A DNA stretch of 64,000 nucleotides, taken from positions 1 to 64,000 of the forward strand of contig NZ_LMBV01000014.1 in assembly GCF_001439925.1 (NCBI RefSeq), read 5' to 3'. Below are positions 44,970 through 53,613 of the stretch, piece by piece (positions within the stretch are counted from its first letter, which is position 1; each line of letters opens with the position of its first letter). The notes under the pieces were generated by a model, which was given only the letters and a program-made list of their open reading frames with translations, did no database searches and was not told the origin of the DNA. This DNA comes from Peribacillus muralis. GTDB lineage: Bacteria > Bacillota > Bacilli > Bacillales > DSM-1321. The position numbers and the translations under genes are program-made.

Positions 44970-46217
44970 TCAATGTAGTTTTGCTATTTTAATTACAGCA
45001 GAGTAAAGAACTCTAGCCCCAACACCCATATCTTCTAGAGTAACGAATTCCTCAGGGTGATGACTAAGTCCTTCTTTACAACGAACGAAAATCATGGCAA
45101 CATTCGTTACATCCGCCATGGCCATCGCATCATGCCCAGCACCGCTTACAAGACTGATGGCGCTTCCATCCTGTTCGACTATGGATTCTTCGATAACTGT
45201 AATCAATTGTTCATTACAGTATACTGGTTCGGCTTCCATGACTTGTATAAACTGAATTTGGAGTCCTCTAGCTTTTGCTACTCTTTCGCTTTCGGTTAAT
45301 ATCGCATCAATAGCTTTTTTCTTACGATCAACATTTAAATCACGGATATCCAGCGTCCCTGTTACAAGGCCGGGTATTACATTACTAGCACCAGGACTTA
45401 CAGTAAGTTTACCAACAGTGGCTACTAATGGTTCATTTTTGATAGCGATGTTCTCAATGTATGAAATGAGATCACTAGCACCTAAAAGGGCATCTTGTCT
45501 AAGGGCAACAGGAACTGTCCCTGCATGTCCAGGTTTCCCGATAATTTCAAAATAAAATCTTGTAGCACCAGCTATCCCACGAACTATTCCCACAGGTTCA
45601 TTCTCCCTCTCGAGCACAGGCCCCTGTTCGATATGAAGTTCTAAATAAGCGAGAAGTTCTTCTGGAGTACGACTGGCATTATTATAAGCATATGGGTCAG
45701 CAATACCAATTCCTTTCAACGCTTCAGCAATTGTTATGCCTTGTTCATCTGCTCTTTCTAAATCTTCAGCAGTAAAAGTTCCTGCAATCGCTTTACTCCC
45801 GAGGAAAGTTGAGTGAAACCTTACCCCTTCCTCATCACAAAAACCAACCACTTCGATTGGATTGTCTAATATAATGCCATTGTCCTTAAGAGTTTGAACA
45901 ACTTCTATTCCAGTTATAACACCTAATATACCGTCATATTTACCTGCTTCAATCACGCTATCCAAATGAGAACCAATCATTAAAACTGAAGCTGCAGGAT
46001 CTTTCCCTTCATAACGTCCGATTATATTGTTAAGGGCATCTTTTCTTACTTTCATCCCAGCTGCTTTCATCCACTCTTCAACTAGTCTTTCTGCTTTTAA
46101 ACTTTCCGCTGTGAAAGGTAGTCTTGTTACACCAACAGATGTAGATGAACAAGTAGCAAGTTCTTCGATTCTAGTGCTGATTCTTATAGCATCAACATCC
46201 TTCTGAAGTTTAACCAA
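44970..46217 (-). CDS. allC: Allantoate amidohydrolase
   Basis: Hydrolyses allantoate to ureidoglycine, ammonia and CO2. 415 residues of the M20/M28 peptidase fold. Metal motifs: GSHLDSV (His/Asp), GKYDGILG, GFCDEEGVRF (Glu-Glu), LELHIEQGP (His) and SGAGHDAM plus LSHHPEE at the C-terminal end. The likely start is a TTG (VKLQKD) eight bases after GGAAG; a longer frame lacks a ribosome site. Last gene of the transketolase operon, which ties allantoate breakdown to glyoxylate use. Confidence 0.92.
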   Translation of the reverse strand: MVKLQKDVDAIRISTRIEELATCSSTSVGVTRLPFTAESLKAERLVEEWMKAAGMKVRKDALNNIIGRYEGKDPAASVLMIGSHLDSVIEAGKYDGILGVITGIEVVQTLKDNGIILDNPIEVVGFCDEEGVRFHSTFLGSKAIAGTFTAEDLERADEQGITIAEALKGIGIADPYAYNNASRTPEELLAYLELHIEQGPVLERENEPVGIVRGIAGATRFYFEIIGKPGHAGTVPVALRQDALLGASDLISYIENIAIKNEPLVATVGKLTVSPGASNVIPGLVTGTLDIRDLNVDRKKKAIDAILTESERVAKARGLQIQFIQVMEAEPVYCNEQLITVIEESIVEQDGSAISLVSGAGHDAMAMADVTNVAMIFVRCKEGLSHHPEEFVTLEDMGVGARVLYSAVIKIAKLH

Positions 46218-46360
46218 TCGATCACTTCCTTGCCAATTTGATTTATAAAATATTGGGTGTCTATTACAAAATCCTGTTATTTTAGTTAATAAGCTAATCA
46301 ATCTTTAGATTAAAAGTGACAAGCAAAAGCGCTTGTCACTATTCATTGCATATGGATAGA

Positions 46361-47299
46361 CTAACCAACTAAACGGCCTTTTTTAGAATGCACTAACGAC
46401 CATGCATCAATGAGAGTACGTTTTGATTGTGCAATTACAATATCTGATGATTCTGTACCTACAGGTTTCACTTCAAAAGCAACCATATTCTTATTGCCTT
46501 CACCGATATAACCAATTTCTAATAAAGTTCGTAAATACTCCGCTAATTCCGAAACATCGACTTCACTTCCAGGATAACCGAAACGTGGATGCTGATCACC
46601 GTAAGCAGGATCAGAAGTATCTTTAATATAGCAATTTCCGATATGAGCATGATTAATATAATCACGAGCAACGGTTAAAGCATCATAAGATGTTTCACGT
46701 TGCATTGGTAAATGACTTAAGTCAAGCATTAAACCGAAGGTAGGATCCACTTTGCGAACCTCTTTTGCAACTTCAACAGCAAGTGTATTCGAACCGATTA
46801 GACATTTTTTATCAGTCTCATCATCAAATGTTTCAAGTGAAAGTACTAAATCACCTTTAGATTTTGCATAATCACATAATTCCTTTATAGAATTCGTTAG
46901 TAATTGTAATGCAACATCTTGCTGAGTATCTGGTTTAGCCCCACTCAAGAAGCCCAATTTAGCGGCATTTAATTCGTAAGCTTGATCAATTCCACCCTTA
47001 ACTAAATCGATGGCCCTTCTACGCTCAGTTTCATCAAAAGAGTTAAGGTTTCCTTTGTTTCTTAACAGAATGGGTTGGGCACCAAATCCGACAGTCATTC
47101 CACCAGATTGTAAAATTTGAGTAGCGTCTTTACGATCTTCAGGATTGTTAATGGATGTAATTTCTATTCCAGAGAAAAAATCATCTTGTACAATCTTCTT
47201 GATTGTTTCAACAGTTGGACCATCTCCACCCATTGTTTCCGGATAAGCCATAAAGTGAACAATTCCGACTTTCATAGAATTATGAAGATTTGCTGACAT
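46361..47299 (-). CDS. TIM-barrel sugar isomerase/epimerase family protein
   Basis: 312 residues, AP-endonuclease-2-like (xylose isomerase-type) barrel. Metal ligands visible: LSLETFDDE (Glu), GLMLDLSHL (Asp), HAHIGNCY (His) and VAFEVKP (Glu). It lies between carboligase and allantoate amidohydrolase genes, where hydroxypyruvate isomerase (Hyi) sits in glyoxylate operons, so conversion of tartronate semialdehyde to hydroxypyruvate is a reasonable guess. The ATG is 23 bases after GGAGG, with a hairpin in between (see findings). Confidence 0.82.
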   Translation of the reverse strand: MSANLHNSMKVGIVHFMAYPETMGGDGPTVETIKKIVQDDFFSGIEITSINNPEDRKDATQILQSGGMTVGFGAQPILLRNKGNLNSFDETERRRAIDLVKGGIDQAYELNAAKLGFLSGAKPDTQQDVALQLLTNSIKELCDYAKSKGDLVLSLETFDDETDKKCLIGSNTLAVEVAKEVRKVDPTFGLMLDLSHLPMQRETSYDALTVARDYINHAHIGNCYIKDTSDPAYGDQHPRFGYPGSEVDVSELAEYLRTLLEIGYIGEGNKNMVAFEVKPVGTESSDIVIAQSKRTLIDAWSLVHSKKGRLVG

Positions 47300-47330
47300 T
47301 GTTTCGCCGATTTTTCGGCTTCCCTCCTTT
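47300..47330 (-). promoter_or_regulatory. Ribosome site separated from its ATG by a stem-loop
   Basis: Minus-strand order: AAAGGAGG (47330-47323), GAA, stem-loop GCCGA-AAAA-TCGGC (47319-47306), GAAACA, ATG (47299). Folding the stem removes 14 bases and leaves an effective spacing of nine. No other start codon with a good spacing exists in frame. Confidence 0.65.
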
Positions 47331-47395
47331 AATTAACCAATTATCTAAGTACAGTCAATACTGCTTTTCAATTAATATGTTTTTTGAAGCAATAG

Positions 47396-47420
47396 GTTAT
47401 ATCCCATTGCTTCAAAAAAA
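47396..47420 (-). terminator. Terminator-like hairpin after the carboligase gene
   Basis: GAAGCAAT pairs with ATTGCTTC (47390-47397 with 47408-47415 region), flanked by T6 and A6. It lies inside the operon, before the isomerase gene, so it may give partial termination. Confidence 0.6.
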
Positions 47421-47441
47421 TCACTCCAACCATAATGTTCA

Positions 47442-49199
47442 TTATTTAGAATAATCAATTTTTTCGGAGTATTTGAATCCATTTAGTGCACCGTTGTTAG
47501 AGAATTCGCATGCGTTCTTAGGATCTGGATCGACGATGACTTCGATTATATATGGTTTGCCTGAGTCAACTGCACGTTGTAGAGCTGGTTTGATATCATC
47601 ATAATGTGTAACAAGCTCACCACGAACACCCATACCTTCAGCGGTTTTAACAAAGTCGATTCCTCGCTCTTCATTATCACATAATTCATTTTTATAAATT
47701 AAGTCTGTAGAAATTTGGCGTTCATTATAGAACCAGTTTTGTTGTTGTCTAATTAATCCCATTAATGAGTTATTCATACAGAAAATAATTACCGGAATAT
47801 CATGTTTTGCAGCTGTAGCGATATCTTGTAATGACATCCCTAAGCTTCCATCACCAAGGATGTTTACACTTTGTCTTTCAGGAAATGCAAGCTTCGCTGC
47901 CATTGCTGCACCAAGGCCCCAACCCATTGTCCCTGCGCCACCCGTTAATAAGTATGTTCTTGGTACATACGTTTCAAATAATTGAGAGGACCAGATTTGG
48001 CTGATACCGCAGTCATGTGATACGAAGGCATCGCGATCCAGGAATTCACGAAGTTCGCGCAATGCACGCTCTTGCCTGATTGGAAGTGTTGTGTAATCAG
48101 TTTTACGAGCCCATTTCTTACGCTCTTCAGTTAAGTTAACTCTAGAACCTACTTCGGCAGTTGCAGCTACATGAGCGCCAAGTGCTTTATGGGCTTCTGC
48201 AAGTTTAACCATGAATGTTTTAACATCAGAAACGATACCTAGAATCGTTGGTACAACTTTACCAATTTCCTTATTATCAAGATTCACGTGGATAATTTTC
48301 TTACCGTTTTGCGTGAATACCGATACATTACCAGTCGATCGGTCAGCAAAACGTCCGGCAAGATTGATTACTAAGTCAGCTTCGACAATTGTTTTGTTAC
48401 CGAATGGAGTATCAAGCATTGTTCCCATACGTCCAGCGAATAAAGGGTGATCGTTAGGGAATGTATCCATTCCCATGCCAGAAGTTACTACAGGGATTTG
48501 CAGTTCTTCAGCTAATGCTTTTAATTCATTGGTAGCGTTTGCAATGTTGACCCCTCCACCAGAAAGTAAGACCGGTCTTTTAGCGTCTTTTAATAATTCT
48601 AATGTTTTCTCGATATCAGCGTCAGACGCTTGTGGTAAGTTATCGACTGGAGTAGAACCGATAAGCTCATCCAGGTCAACTTCTATTTCAACTTTTTGTT
48701 GATCGACTGGTAAATCCAGAAGAACCGGTCCTTTTCTCCCAGTAGTAGCTGTTACCCATGCTTCATGGATAAATTCAGCAGCTTTCGAACCGTCAGTTAA
48801 ACGGTATGCAGCTTTCGTTACAGGCTTTGCCATTTCAACGATAGGCGCTTCTTGGAATTGCATGGTTCCAATTAAACTATTTTTTTGTTGACCAGTAATT
48901 GCTATCATTGGAATTGAATCCATCCATGCACCGTAAAGACCTGTTAAGAAGTTAGTTCCACCAGGACCTGATGTGGCAGCACATACACCTACTTCACCCG
49001 TTGCTCTTGAATAACCGTCAGCCATGAAAGCACCCGTTTGCTCGTGACGGACTATATATGATTCAATTTTAGTTAATTCTTTTACTGCATCATAGAAGGG
49101 TAAAATTGCAGCTCCCGGTACACCGTAAACATGCTTCACTCCTCTTTTTTCCAAATATAAGGCAATTAATTCAGCAGCTGTCATTTTTTGTTTAGCCAT
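47442..49199 (-). CDS. ThDP-dependent carboligase, glyoxylate carboligase or acetolactate synthase type
   Basis: 585 residues, three-domain AHAS-like ThDP enzyme. ThDP site: GDGSLGMSLQDI through NNSLMGLIRQQQ. The FAD-like middle domain is present. Context (allantoate to glyoxylate) argues for tartronate-semialdehyde synthase. However Glu53 in VRHEQTGAFMADG keeps the catalytic Glu of AHAS, whereas E. coli glyoxylate carboligase has Val at this place. Its reaction therefore needs testing. The ATG directly abuts the stop of the kinase gene. Confidence 0.82.
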   Translation of the reverse strand: MAKQKMTAAELIALYLEKRGVKHVYGVPGAAILPFYDAVKELTKIESYIVRHEQTGAFMADGYSRATGEVGVCAATSGPGGTNFLTGLYGAWMDSIPMIAITGQQKNSLIGTMQFQEAPIVEMAKPVTKAAYRLTDGSKAAEFIHEAWVTATTGRKGPVLLDLPVDQQKVEIEVDLDELIGSTPVDNLPQASDADIEKTLELLKDAKRPVLLSGGGVNIANATNELKALAEELQIPVVTSGMGMDTFPNDHPLFAGRMGTMLDTPFGNKTIVEADLVINLAGRFADRSTGNVSVFTQNGKKIIHVNLDNKEIGKVVPTILGIVSDVKTFMVKLAEAHKALGAHVAATAEVGSRVNLTEERKKWARKTDYTTLPIRQERALRELREFLDRDAFVSHDCGISQIWSSQLFETYVPRTYLLTGGAGTMGWGLGAAMAAKLAFPERQSVNILGDGSLGMSLQDIATAAKHDIPVIIFCMNNSLMGLIRQQQNWFYNERQISTDLIYKNELCDNEERGIDFVKTAEGMGVRGELVTHYDDIKPALQRAVDSGKPYIIEVIVDPDPKNACEFSNNGALNGFKYSEKIDYSK

Positions 49200-50654
49200 T
49201 TATATCTCTCCCTTTTGATCCTTTTTTATATTTTCAAAGATTTGTGCAATCGAATCTTTATCCCCAACATTGCCAGGAAATACGATATAAGGTGTATTTT
49301 TAAACTTAGCTTCACTTCCGGTTAACCATACTGGAACACCGGCGATTGCTTGCCCTAAAATTTTTGCACGTTTTATTTCCAAGCCCTCAGTTGCCACATC
49401 ACTAGAAGTTATGCCGCCTTTTGCAATGATGAATTTCGGTTTAACTTTTAATGATCGAATAACTTGAACTAAAGAACTTGAAATGGTTTGACTAATTCTT
49501 AAATTTTCTTCCTTATCTTTTGCACTAATTAAATCCCTACTTGTATATACAAGCGTATCGCGATTAGAAGAAATATTATGATCTACCAATTGACATACTC
49601 GTGTTAGCTCTTGGGTTCTTGTTTCTTTATTTAGAACTTTCACAACATTGATTTCGATTTGTTCAATCGGGTTTTTATTCATCAGTTCCTTAATTTGTTC
49701 CGTAGTTTTATTCGTGTGAGAACCTACTATAATAAATCCACCATTGTTTTGGTTTTCATCATTTGAAACAATCTCATTAGCTGATAAATATGGACGATCC
49801 TGAATTCCTGCAATCGATTTTACAATAGAAGCTGCAGTTCTAAACAAGAATTGCTTGCCAGCATCGATGGCTTTAAGGACAGCTAATGATACGATGTCTA
49901 AATCATAATAAGATTTGGCATTTACTATAATAGGGGTATTATTGTTAGCAGATAGTAAAATCTCATAAACTTTATCAATGCCACCATTATGGATATCTTC
50001 AAGTGAAATGATCAAAGCTGAATCTGATGATATGCTTCCATTTGTCTTCTCTTCAATCCATTTCGGCAAATTAGCCGTATTGAAACCGAAAACGGAATCA
50101 TTCGCAAATTCTGTTTCATTTACTGGGACAAGCTGACCATCCATACCTAAATAATGAATATTATCTATAGTGTAACGATGTGCTTCAAAAAAAGCCGGTA
50201 TGATTAAATGACCTGATATTTGTACATCTGCAGTTTTTAACAATTCATCTTGGAGCACATCAATTTCTAGTGGATAATGCCCTCTTAATGTTGAGTCACT
50301 TCTACTGATGATTGAATAATTAATACCCATTTCCTTAGTAACGTCAACAATGTTTTGGACAATCTCCCTATTGATGTTTTCCGTTTTTTCAGCATTATAA
50401 CTTCTTGTGTTCGTTAAAATATAAAGTACACTTCTCTCATCAGATAATCCTTTTTTAATCCAGTCTTTTCCCCAGTCCGTGATGACAAAAATATCATGTA
50501 CCGTTTGGACACCAGTTGGATCATCATCTAAAACGATAAACTTATGTTTTGTTTCTTTTAAATGAGCCCTGATTTTAGCACGAAGGCTATCATCCGATTT
50601 AGAGAAGAGGTTTAAAGTATCCGTTAAACTTAGATATTGGGTTACGTTTGACAA
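49200..50654 (-). CDS. Four-carbon acid sugar kinase family protein (DUF1537)
   Basis: 484 residues. N-terminal sugar-binding domain with VLDDDPTGVQTVHDI and SRSDSTLRGHYP; C-terminal nucleotide-binding domain with IAKGGITSSDVATEG and VFPGNVGD. Characterised relatives phosphorylate 3-oxo-tetronate, threonate or erythronate at O4. Start is TTG before SNVTQYL, with GGGGGAGGG upstream. It is fused in one operon with split transketolase and a carboligase, a context without a described pathway. Confidence 0.88.
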   Translation of the reverse strand: MSNVTQYLSLTDTLNLFSKSDDSLRAKIRAHLKETKHKFIVLDDDPTGVQTVHDIFVITDWGKDWIKKGLSDERSVLYILTNTRSYNAEKTENINREIVQNIVDVTKEMGINYSIISRSDSTLRGHYPLEIDVLQDELLKTADVQISGHLIIPAFFEAHRYTIDNIHYLGMDGQLVPVNETEFANDSVFGFNTANLPKWIEEKTNGSISSDSALIISLEDIHNGGIDKVYEILLSANNNTPIIVNAKSYYDLDIVSLAVLKAIDAGKQFLFRTAASIVKSIAGIQDRPYLSANEIVSNDENQNNGGFIIVGSHTNKTTEQIKELMNKNPIEQIEINVVKVLNKETRTQELTRVCQLVDHNISSNRDTLVYTSRDLISAKDKEENLRISQTISSSLVQVIRSLKVKPKFIIAKGGITSSDVATEGLEIKRAKILGQAIAGVPVWLTGSEAKFKNTPYIVFPGNVGDKDSIAQIFENIKKDQKGEI

Positions 50655-50687
50655 AAACCCTCCCCCTTTCATTATCTGATAATGTGA

Positions 50688-51635
50688 TTAGTTAGTAACT
50701 CTATGCCCTAATAATTCATTTGTAGTAGAAACAATTCGGTGTGCTCTTAATTCAAAGAGATCAAGTAATTCATCCATTTTCCCAGAAACTCCAAAACGGT
50801 CATTTGTACCGATTCTTCTTAATTTAGCTGGTTGGTCTTCTGATAATACTTCAGCAACAGCACTGCCCAATCCACCTATAATTGAATGCTCTTCAACTGT
50901 GATAACATGTTTCGTTTTCGCAGCAGATGCAATAATGGCTTCTTTATCGATAGGTTTAATTGTATGGATGTGTAAAAGTTCAGCACTTATACCTTGCTTT
51001 TCCAATTCACCTACTGCTTTTAGTGCTTCATCAAGCATTATCCCAGTACTGATGATTGTAATATCAGATCCTTCACGGTATTTAATTGCTTTACCTATTT
51101 TGAATGGTTCTTCTTTTTTTGTAACGATCGGTACCGGTAATTTGCCAACACGCAGGTAAATGGGTCCGTCATGGTAATAAGCCGCTTCCACTGCTTTTTC
51201 CATTTCAACCGCATCAGCTGGAACGATTACAGTCATACGTGGAAGTGAGCGCATCAAGGAAATATCTTCTAGCGGTAGATGTGTTGCACCTTCTTGAGCA
51301 GCTGATGTACCAGCGTTATGACCGACAATTTTCACATTGTTATTTGAATAACATACAGAAATTCTCATTTGATCAAATGCGCGCCCAGTAAGGAAGTTTG
51401 CATAAGCATTCGCAAACGGAACTTTACCCGCTACTGCCATACCAGCTGCAGTACCTACTAAATCACATTCAGAAATACCGATGTTGAAAAAGCGGTCTGG
51501 AAATCTATTTTTATATAAATTTGTCATATTCGATTTTGCGCAGTCCGCGTCAAGTACTACTAAATTGTCATGTTTTTCTCCAAGTCTGATTAGTGCATCA
51601 GCAAAGCCTTTACGTGGTGCTTCTAGATTTGCCAT
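50688..51635 (-). CDS. Transketolase, C-terminal subunit
   Basis: 315 residues: pyrimidine-binding domain (FFNIGISECDLVGTAAGMAV with catalytic Glu) plus the C-terminal transketolase domain (KHVITVEEHSIIGGLGSAVA). It works with the N-terminal half encoded just upstream; together they equal a full transketolase, as in archaea and many sugar-catabolic operons. AAAGGAG precedes the ATG, which lies one base after the partner's stop codon. Confidence 0.92.
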   Translation of the reverse strand: MANLEAPRKGFADALIRLGEKHDNLVVLDADCAKSNMTNLYKNRFPDRFFNIGISECDLVGTAAGMAVAGKVPFANAYANFLTGRAFDQMRISVCYSNNNVKIVGHNAGTSAAQEGATHLPLEDISLMRSLPRMTVIVPADAVEMEKAVEAAYYHDGPIYLRVGKLPVPIVTKKEEPFKIGKAIKYREGSDITIISTGIMLDEALKAVGELEKQGISAELLHIHTIKPIDKEAIIASAAKTKHVITVEEHSIIGGLGSAVAEVLSEDQPAKLRRIGTNDRFGVSGKMDELLDLFELRAHRIVSTTNELLGHRVTN

Positions 51636-51636
51636 C

Positions 51637-52461
51637 TTAAGCCAACTCCTTTAAAGCGATTTCTAATTGCTCATCATTCGGAGCCAATCCATGCCAATCA
51701 TGCGTATCTTCCATAAATGAAACTCCCTTGCCTTTAACCGTATGAGCTAGAATTGCAGTAGGTCTGCCTTTAGTCCGTTTAGCTTCTTTATACGCTTCAT
51801 TAACTGCATTAATATCATGACCATCAATTTCAACAACGTGCCAACCGAAAGCCCTGAATTTATCTCCAAGATTTTTAACACCTTTTACATTTTCAACGAA
51901 ATCATCAAGTTGAATTTTGTTCCAGTCGATAATCGCACATACGTTATCAAGATTGTAATGTGCACTCGTCATCGCTGCTTCCCATACTTGACCTTCTTGT
52001 AATTCTCCATCACCGATCATGCAATATGCTCTTCTATTGCTACCATCCAGTTTTGCAGTTAAACCAACACCATTTGCAACTGATAATCCTTGACCAAGTG
52101 AACCTGAAGATATGTCTACACCTGGAATATGCTCTCCGCATGGATGTCCATGTAACCTACCGTCAACATCCCTGAATGTCATTAGCTCTTCAACTGGGAA
52201 GAAACCTTTTTCAGCTAATACTGAATAAAATACAGGGGTACAATGCCCCTTTGATAGGAAGAAACAATCTCGTTCTTGCCAATCTGGATTTTTAGGATCA
52301 ACATTCATGTGCTCAAAAAATAGTACGGACATAAGTTCAGTAGCTGATAAAGAACCACCGGGATGACCGCTTCCAGCATGATTCGTCATTTTAACTATGT
52401 GCCGGCGAATTGTTTTCGTTAAATTATCATAAAATTTGCTTTTCTCTTTAGAAAAAACCAC
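51637..52461 (-). CDS. Transketolase, N-terminal subunit
   Basis: 274 residues: ThDP pyrophosphate-binding half. NHAGSGHPGGSLSATELM, GSLGQGLSVANGVGL and GDGELQEGQVWEAAMTSAHY followed by WNKIQLD give the ThDP/Mg motif. The start is GTG (before VFSKEKS), nine bases after AGGAGG. First gene of the six-gene operon, behind two copies of the 23-bp palindromic operator. Confidence 0.92.
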   Translation of the reverse strand: MVFSKEKSKFYDNLTKTIRRHIVKMTNHAGSGHPGGSLSATELMSVLFFEHMNVDPKNPDWQERDCFFLSKGHCTPVFYSVLAEKGFFPVEELMTFRDVDGRLHGHPCGEHIPGVDISSGSLGQGLSVANGVGLTAKLDGSNRRAYCMIGDGELQEGQVWEAAMTSAHYNLDNVCAIIDWNKIQLDDFVENVKGVKNLGDKFRAFGWHVVEIDGHDINAVNEAYKEAKRTKGRPTAILAHTVKGKGVSFMEDTHDWHGLAPNDEQLEIALKELA

Positions 52462-52485
52462 TAATAGTCCTCCTTTTAGTCTCGT

Positions 52486-52508
52486 AATAAGCAACGCTGT
52501 TTCATTAA
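52486..52508. promoter_or_regulatory. Putative IclR operator, copy A1
   Basis: AATAA-GCAAC-GCT-GTTTC-ATTAA, in the 5' leader of the transketolase operon about 10 bases before its ribosome site. Confidence 0.65.
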
Positions 52509-52543
52509 ATAACTAAAAAAATAATAATGTGTATTTGTTGCTT

Positions 52544-52566
52544 ATCAACTAACCTTGTTTCTTATT
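52544..52566. promoter_or_regulatory. Putative IclR operator, copy A2, on the transketolase promoter
   Basis: ATCAA-CTAAC-CTT-GTTTC-TTATT. On the minus strand a likely promoter (TTGATA, then 16-17 bp, then TATTAT) begins inside it. The right arm GTTTCTTATT is the exact or near complement of the left arm of other copies. Confidence 0.65.
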
Positions 52567-52653
52567 TTGATATTATCACCGTTTTTTGAATATTTCAAGT
52601 ATTTTCGTCATTAAATTCCTTAAAAGTTTTTTCGCATGGAATCAATAAATTTC

Positions 52654-52688
52654 AAAAAAAAGAACTGGTCTTAAACCAATTCTTTTTT
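52654..52688 (-). terminator. Terminator of the IclR gene
   Basis: AAAGAACTGGT pairs with ACCAATTCTTT (one mismatch) across a short loop, with T6 on the minus strand. Confidence 0.8.
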
Positions 52689-52696
52689 CACATTAT

Positions 52697-53452
52697 TTAA
52701 TTGCCTGTGTAACCAAGCCTTTTGGAAATTTTGTTACCAATATCCATAATAATTGGCTTAATTTCAGTTAATCTTTCTTCAGTCATTCGGATGCTGGGTC
52801 CTGATATACTGACCGCAGCAGTGATTTTCTTCTGGTGATCAAAAATCGGCGCTGCAATACAGGAAATTCCCGGTTCATTTTCTTCAACTTCCCTACCAAT
52901 ACCTTCGTTCCTTATTTTTCCCAATTCTTTAAAAAAAGAATCTTTATCTATAATCGTTTGTTCAGTATGTTTTGGTAAACCATGCTTGTCAATTATATCT
53001 ACAATCTCATTTAATGGCAGATGGGCCAAGATTACCTTCCCAACTGCCGTACAATGCATTGGGGCCCTTCTTCCTACTTGTGAATGTGTTCTAAGGGTTT
53101 CACTCCCCTCAAGCTTTTCAATATAGATTACCTCTCCTTGATCGTATACGGTCAAGTGAATCACTTCATTAATATGTGATTCTAACTCTTCCAAAAAAGG
53201 TTTAGCTTGAGTTCTCAAGTCAATAGATTCAAGCAGCATCGAACTTAATTCTAAATATTTATAGCCTAATCTATATTTTTTAGTTTCAGGATTTTGTTCG
53301 ATGAATCCATGATCTACAAGAGTACTTAATAATCTGAATATGGAGCTTTTATTTAAGTCCAGGTTAGAGGCCAGCTCAGTTACCCCAATCCCTTCTTTCC
53401 GCTTGCTTACTAATGATATAATTGTTAACGCCCTATCTACTGACTTAACCAT
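52697..53452 (-). CDS. IclR-family transcriptional regulator
   Basis: 251 residues. N-terminal winged helix (GVTELASNLDLNKSSIFRLL) and C-terminal effector domain with GRRAPMHCTAVGKVILAHLP and ENEPGISCIAAPIFDHQKKI. The domain layout and genomic place resemble AllR, the glyoxylate/allantoin-responsive repressor of enteric allantoin genes. GGAGG precedes the ATG. The 23-bp palindrome found at four promoters around it is the likely target. Confidence 0.92.
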   Translation of the reverse strand: MVKSVDRALTIISLVSKRKEGIGVTELASNLDLNKSSIFRLLSTLVDHGFIEQNPETKKYRLGYKYLELSSMLLESIDLRTQAKPFLEELESHINEVIHLTVYDQGEVIYIEKLEGSETLRTHSQVGRRAPMHCTAVGKVILAHLPLNEIVDIIDKHGLPKHTEQTIIDKDSFFKELGKIRNEGIGREVEENEPGISCIAAPIFDHQKKITAAVSISGPSIRMTEERLTEIKPIIMDIGNKISKRLGYTGN

Positions 53453-53613
53453 TTACATTAACCTCCGATTAAATCCTATATTACTGATCTGTTACTTTAT
53501 CTTAACACAAGAGCAATCCTCAGACATAATAGCATTCAAAAAATAAAGCAAAAAGAAGGTATGACATCAAGAGCAGCTTAAGTGCCCTTAAGGTCTACCT
53601 TCTTTACAGTTCT

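Noticed and set aside
46206..46217. PucR box (TTGGTTAA) at the allC start
   Set aside because: The core matches, but the five bases before it do not fit the B. subtilis consensus and it overlaps the start codon; TTAACCAA at 47331 also fits only in part.
47442..49199. Housekeeping acetolactate synthase IlvB
   Set aside because: No ilvH/ilvC partner; it is fused in an operon with ureide and glyoxylate genes.
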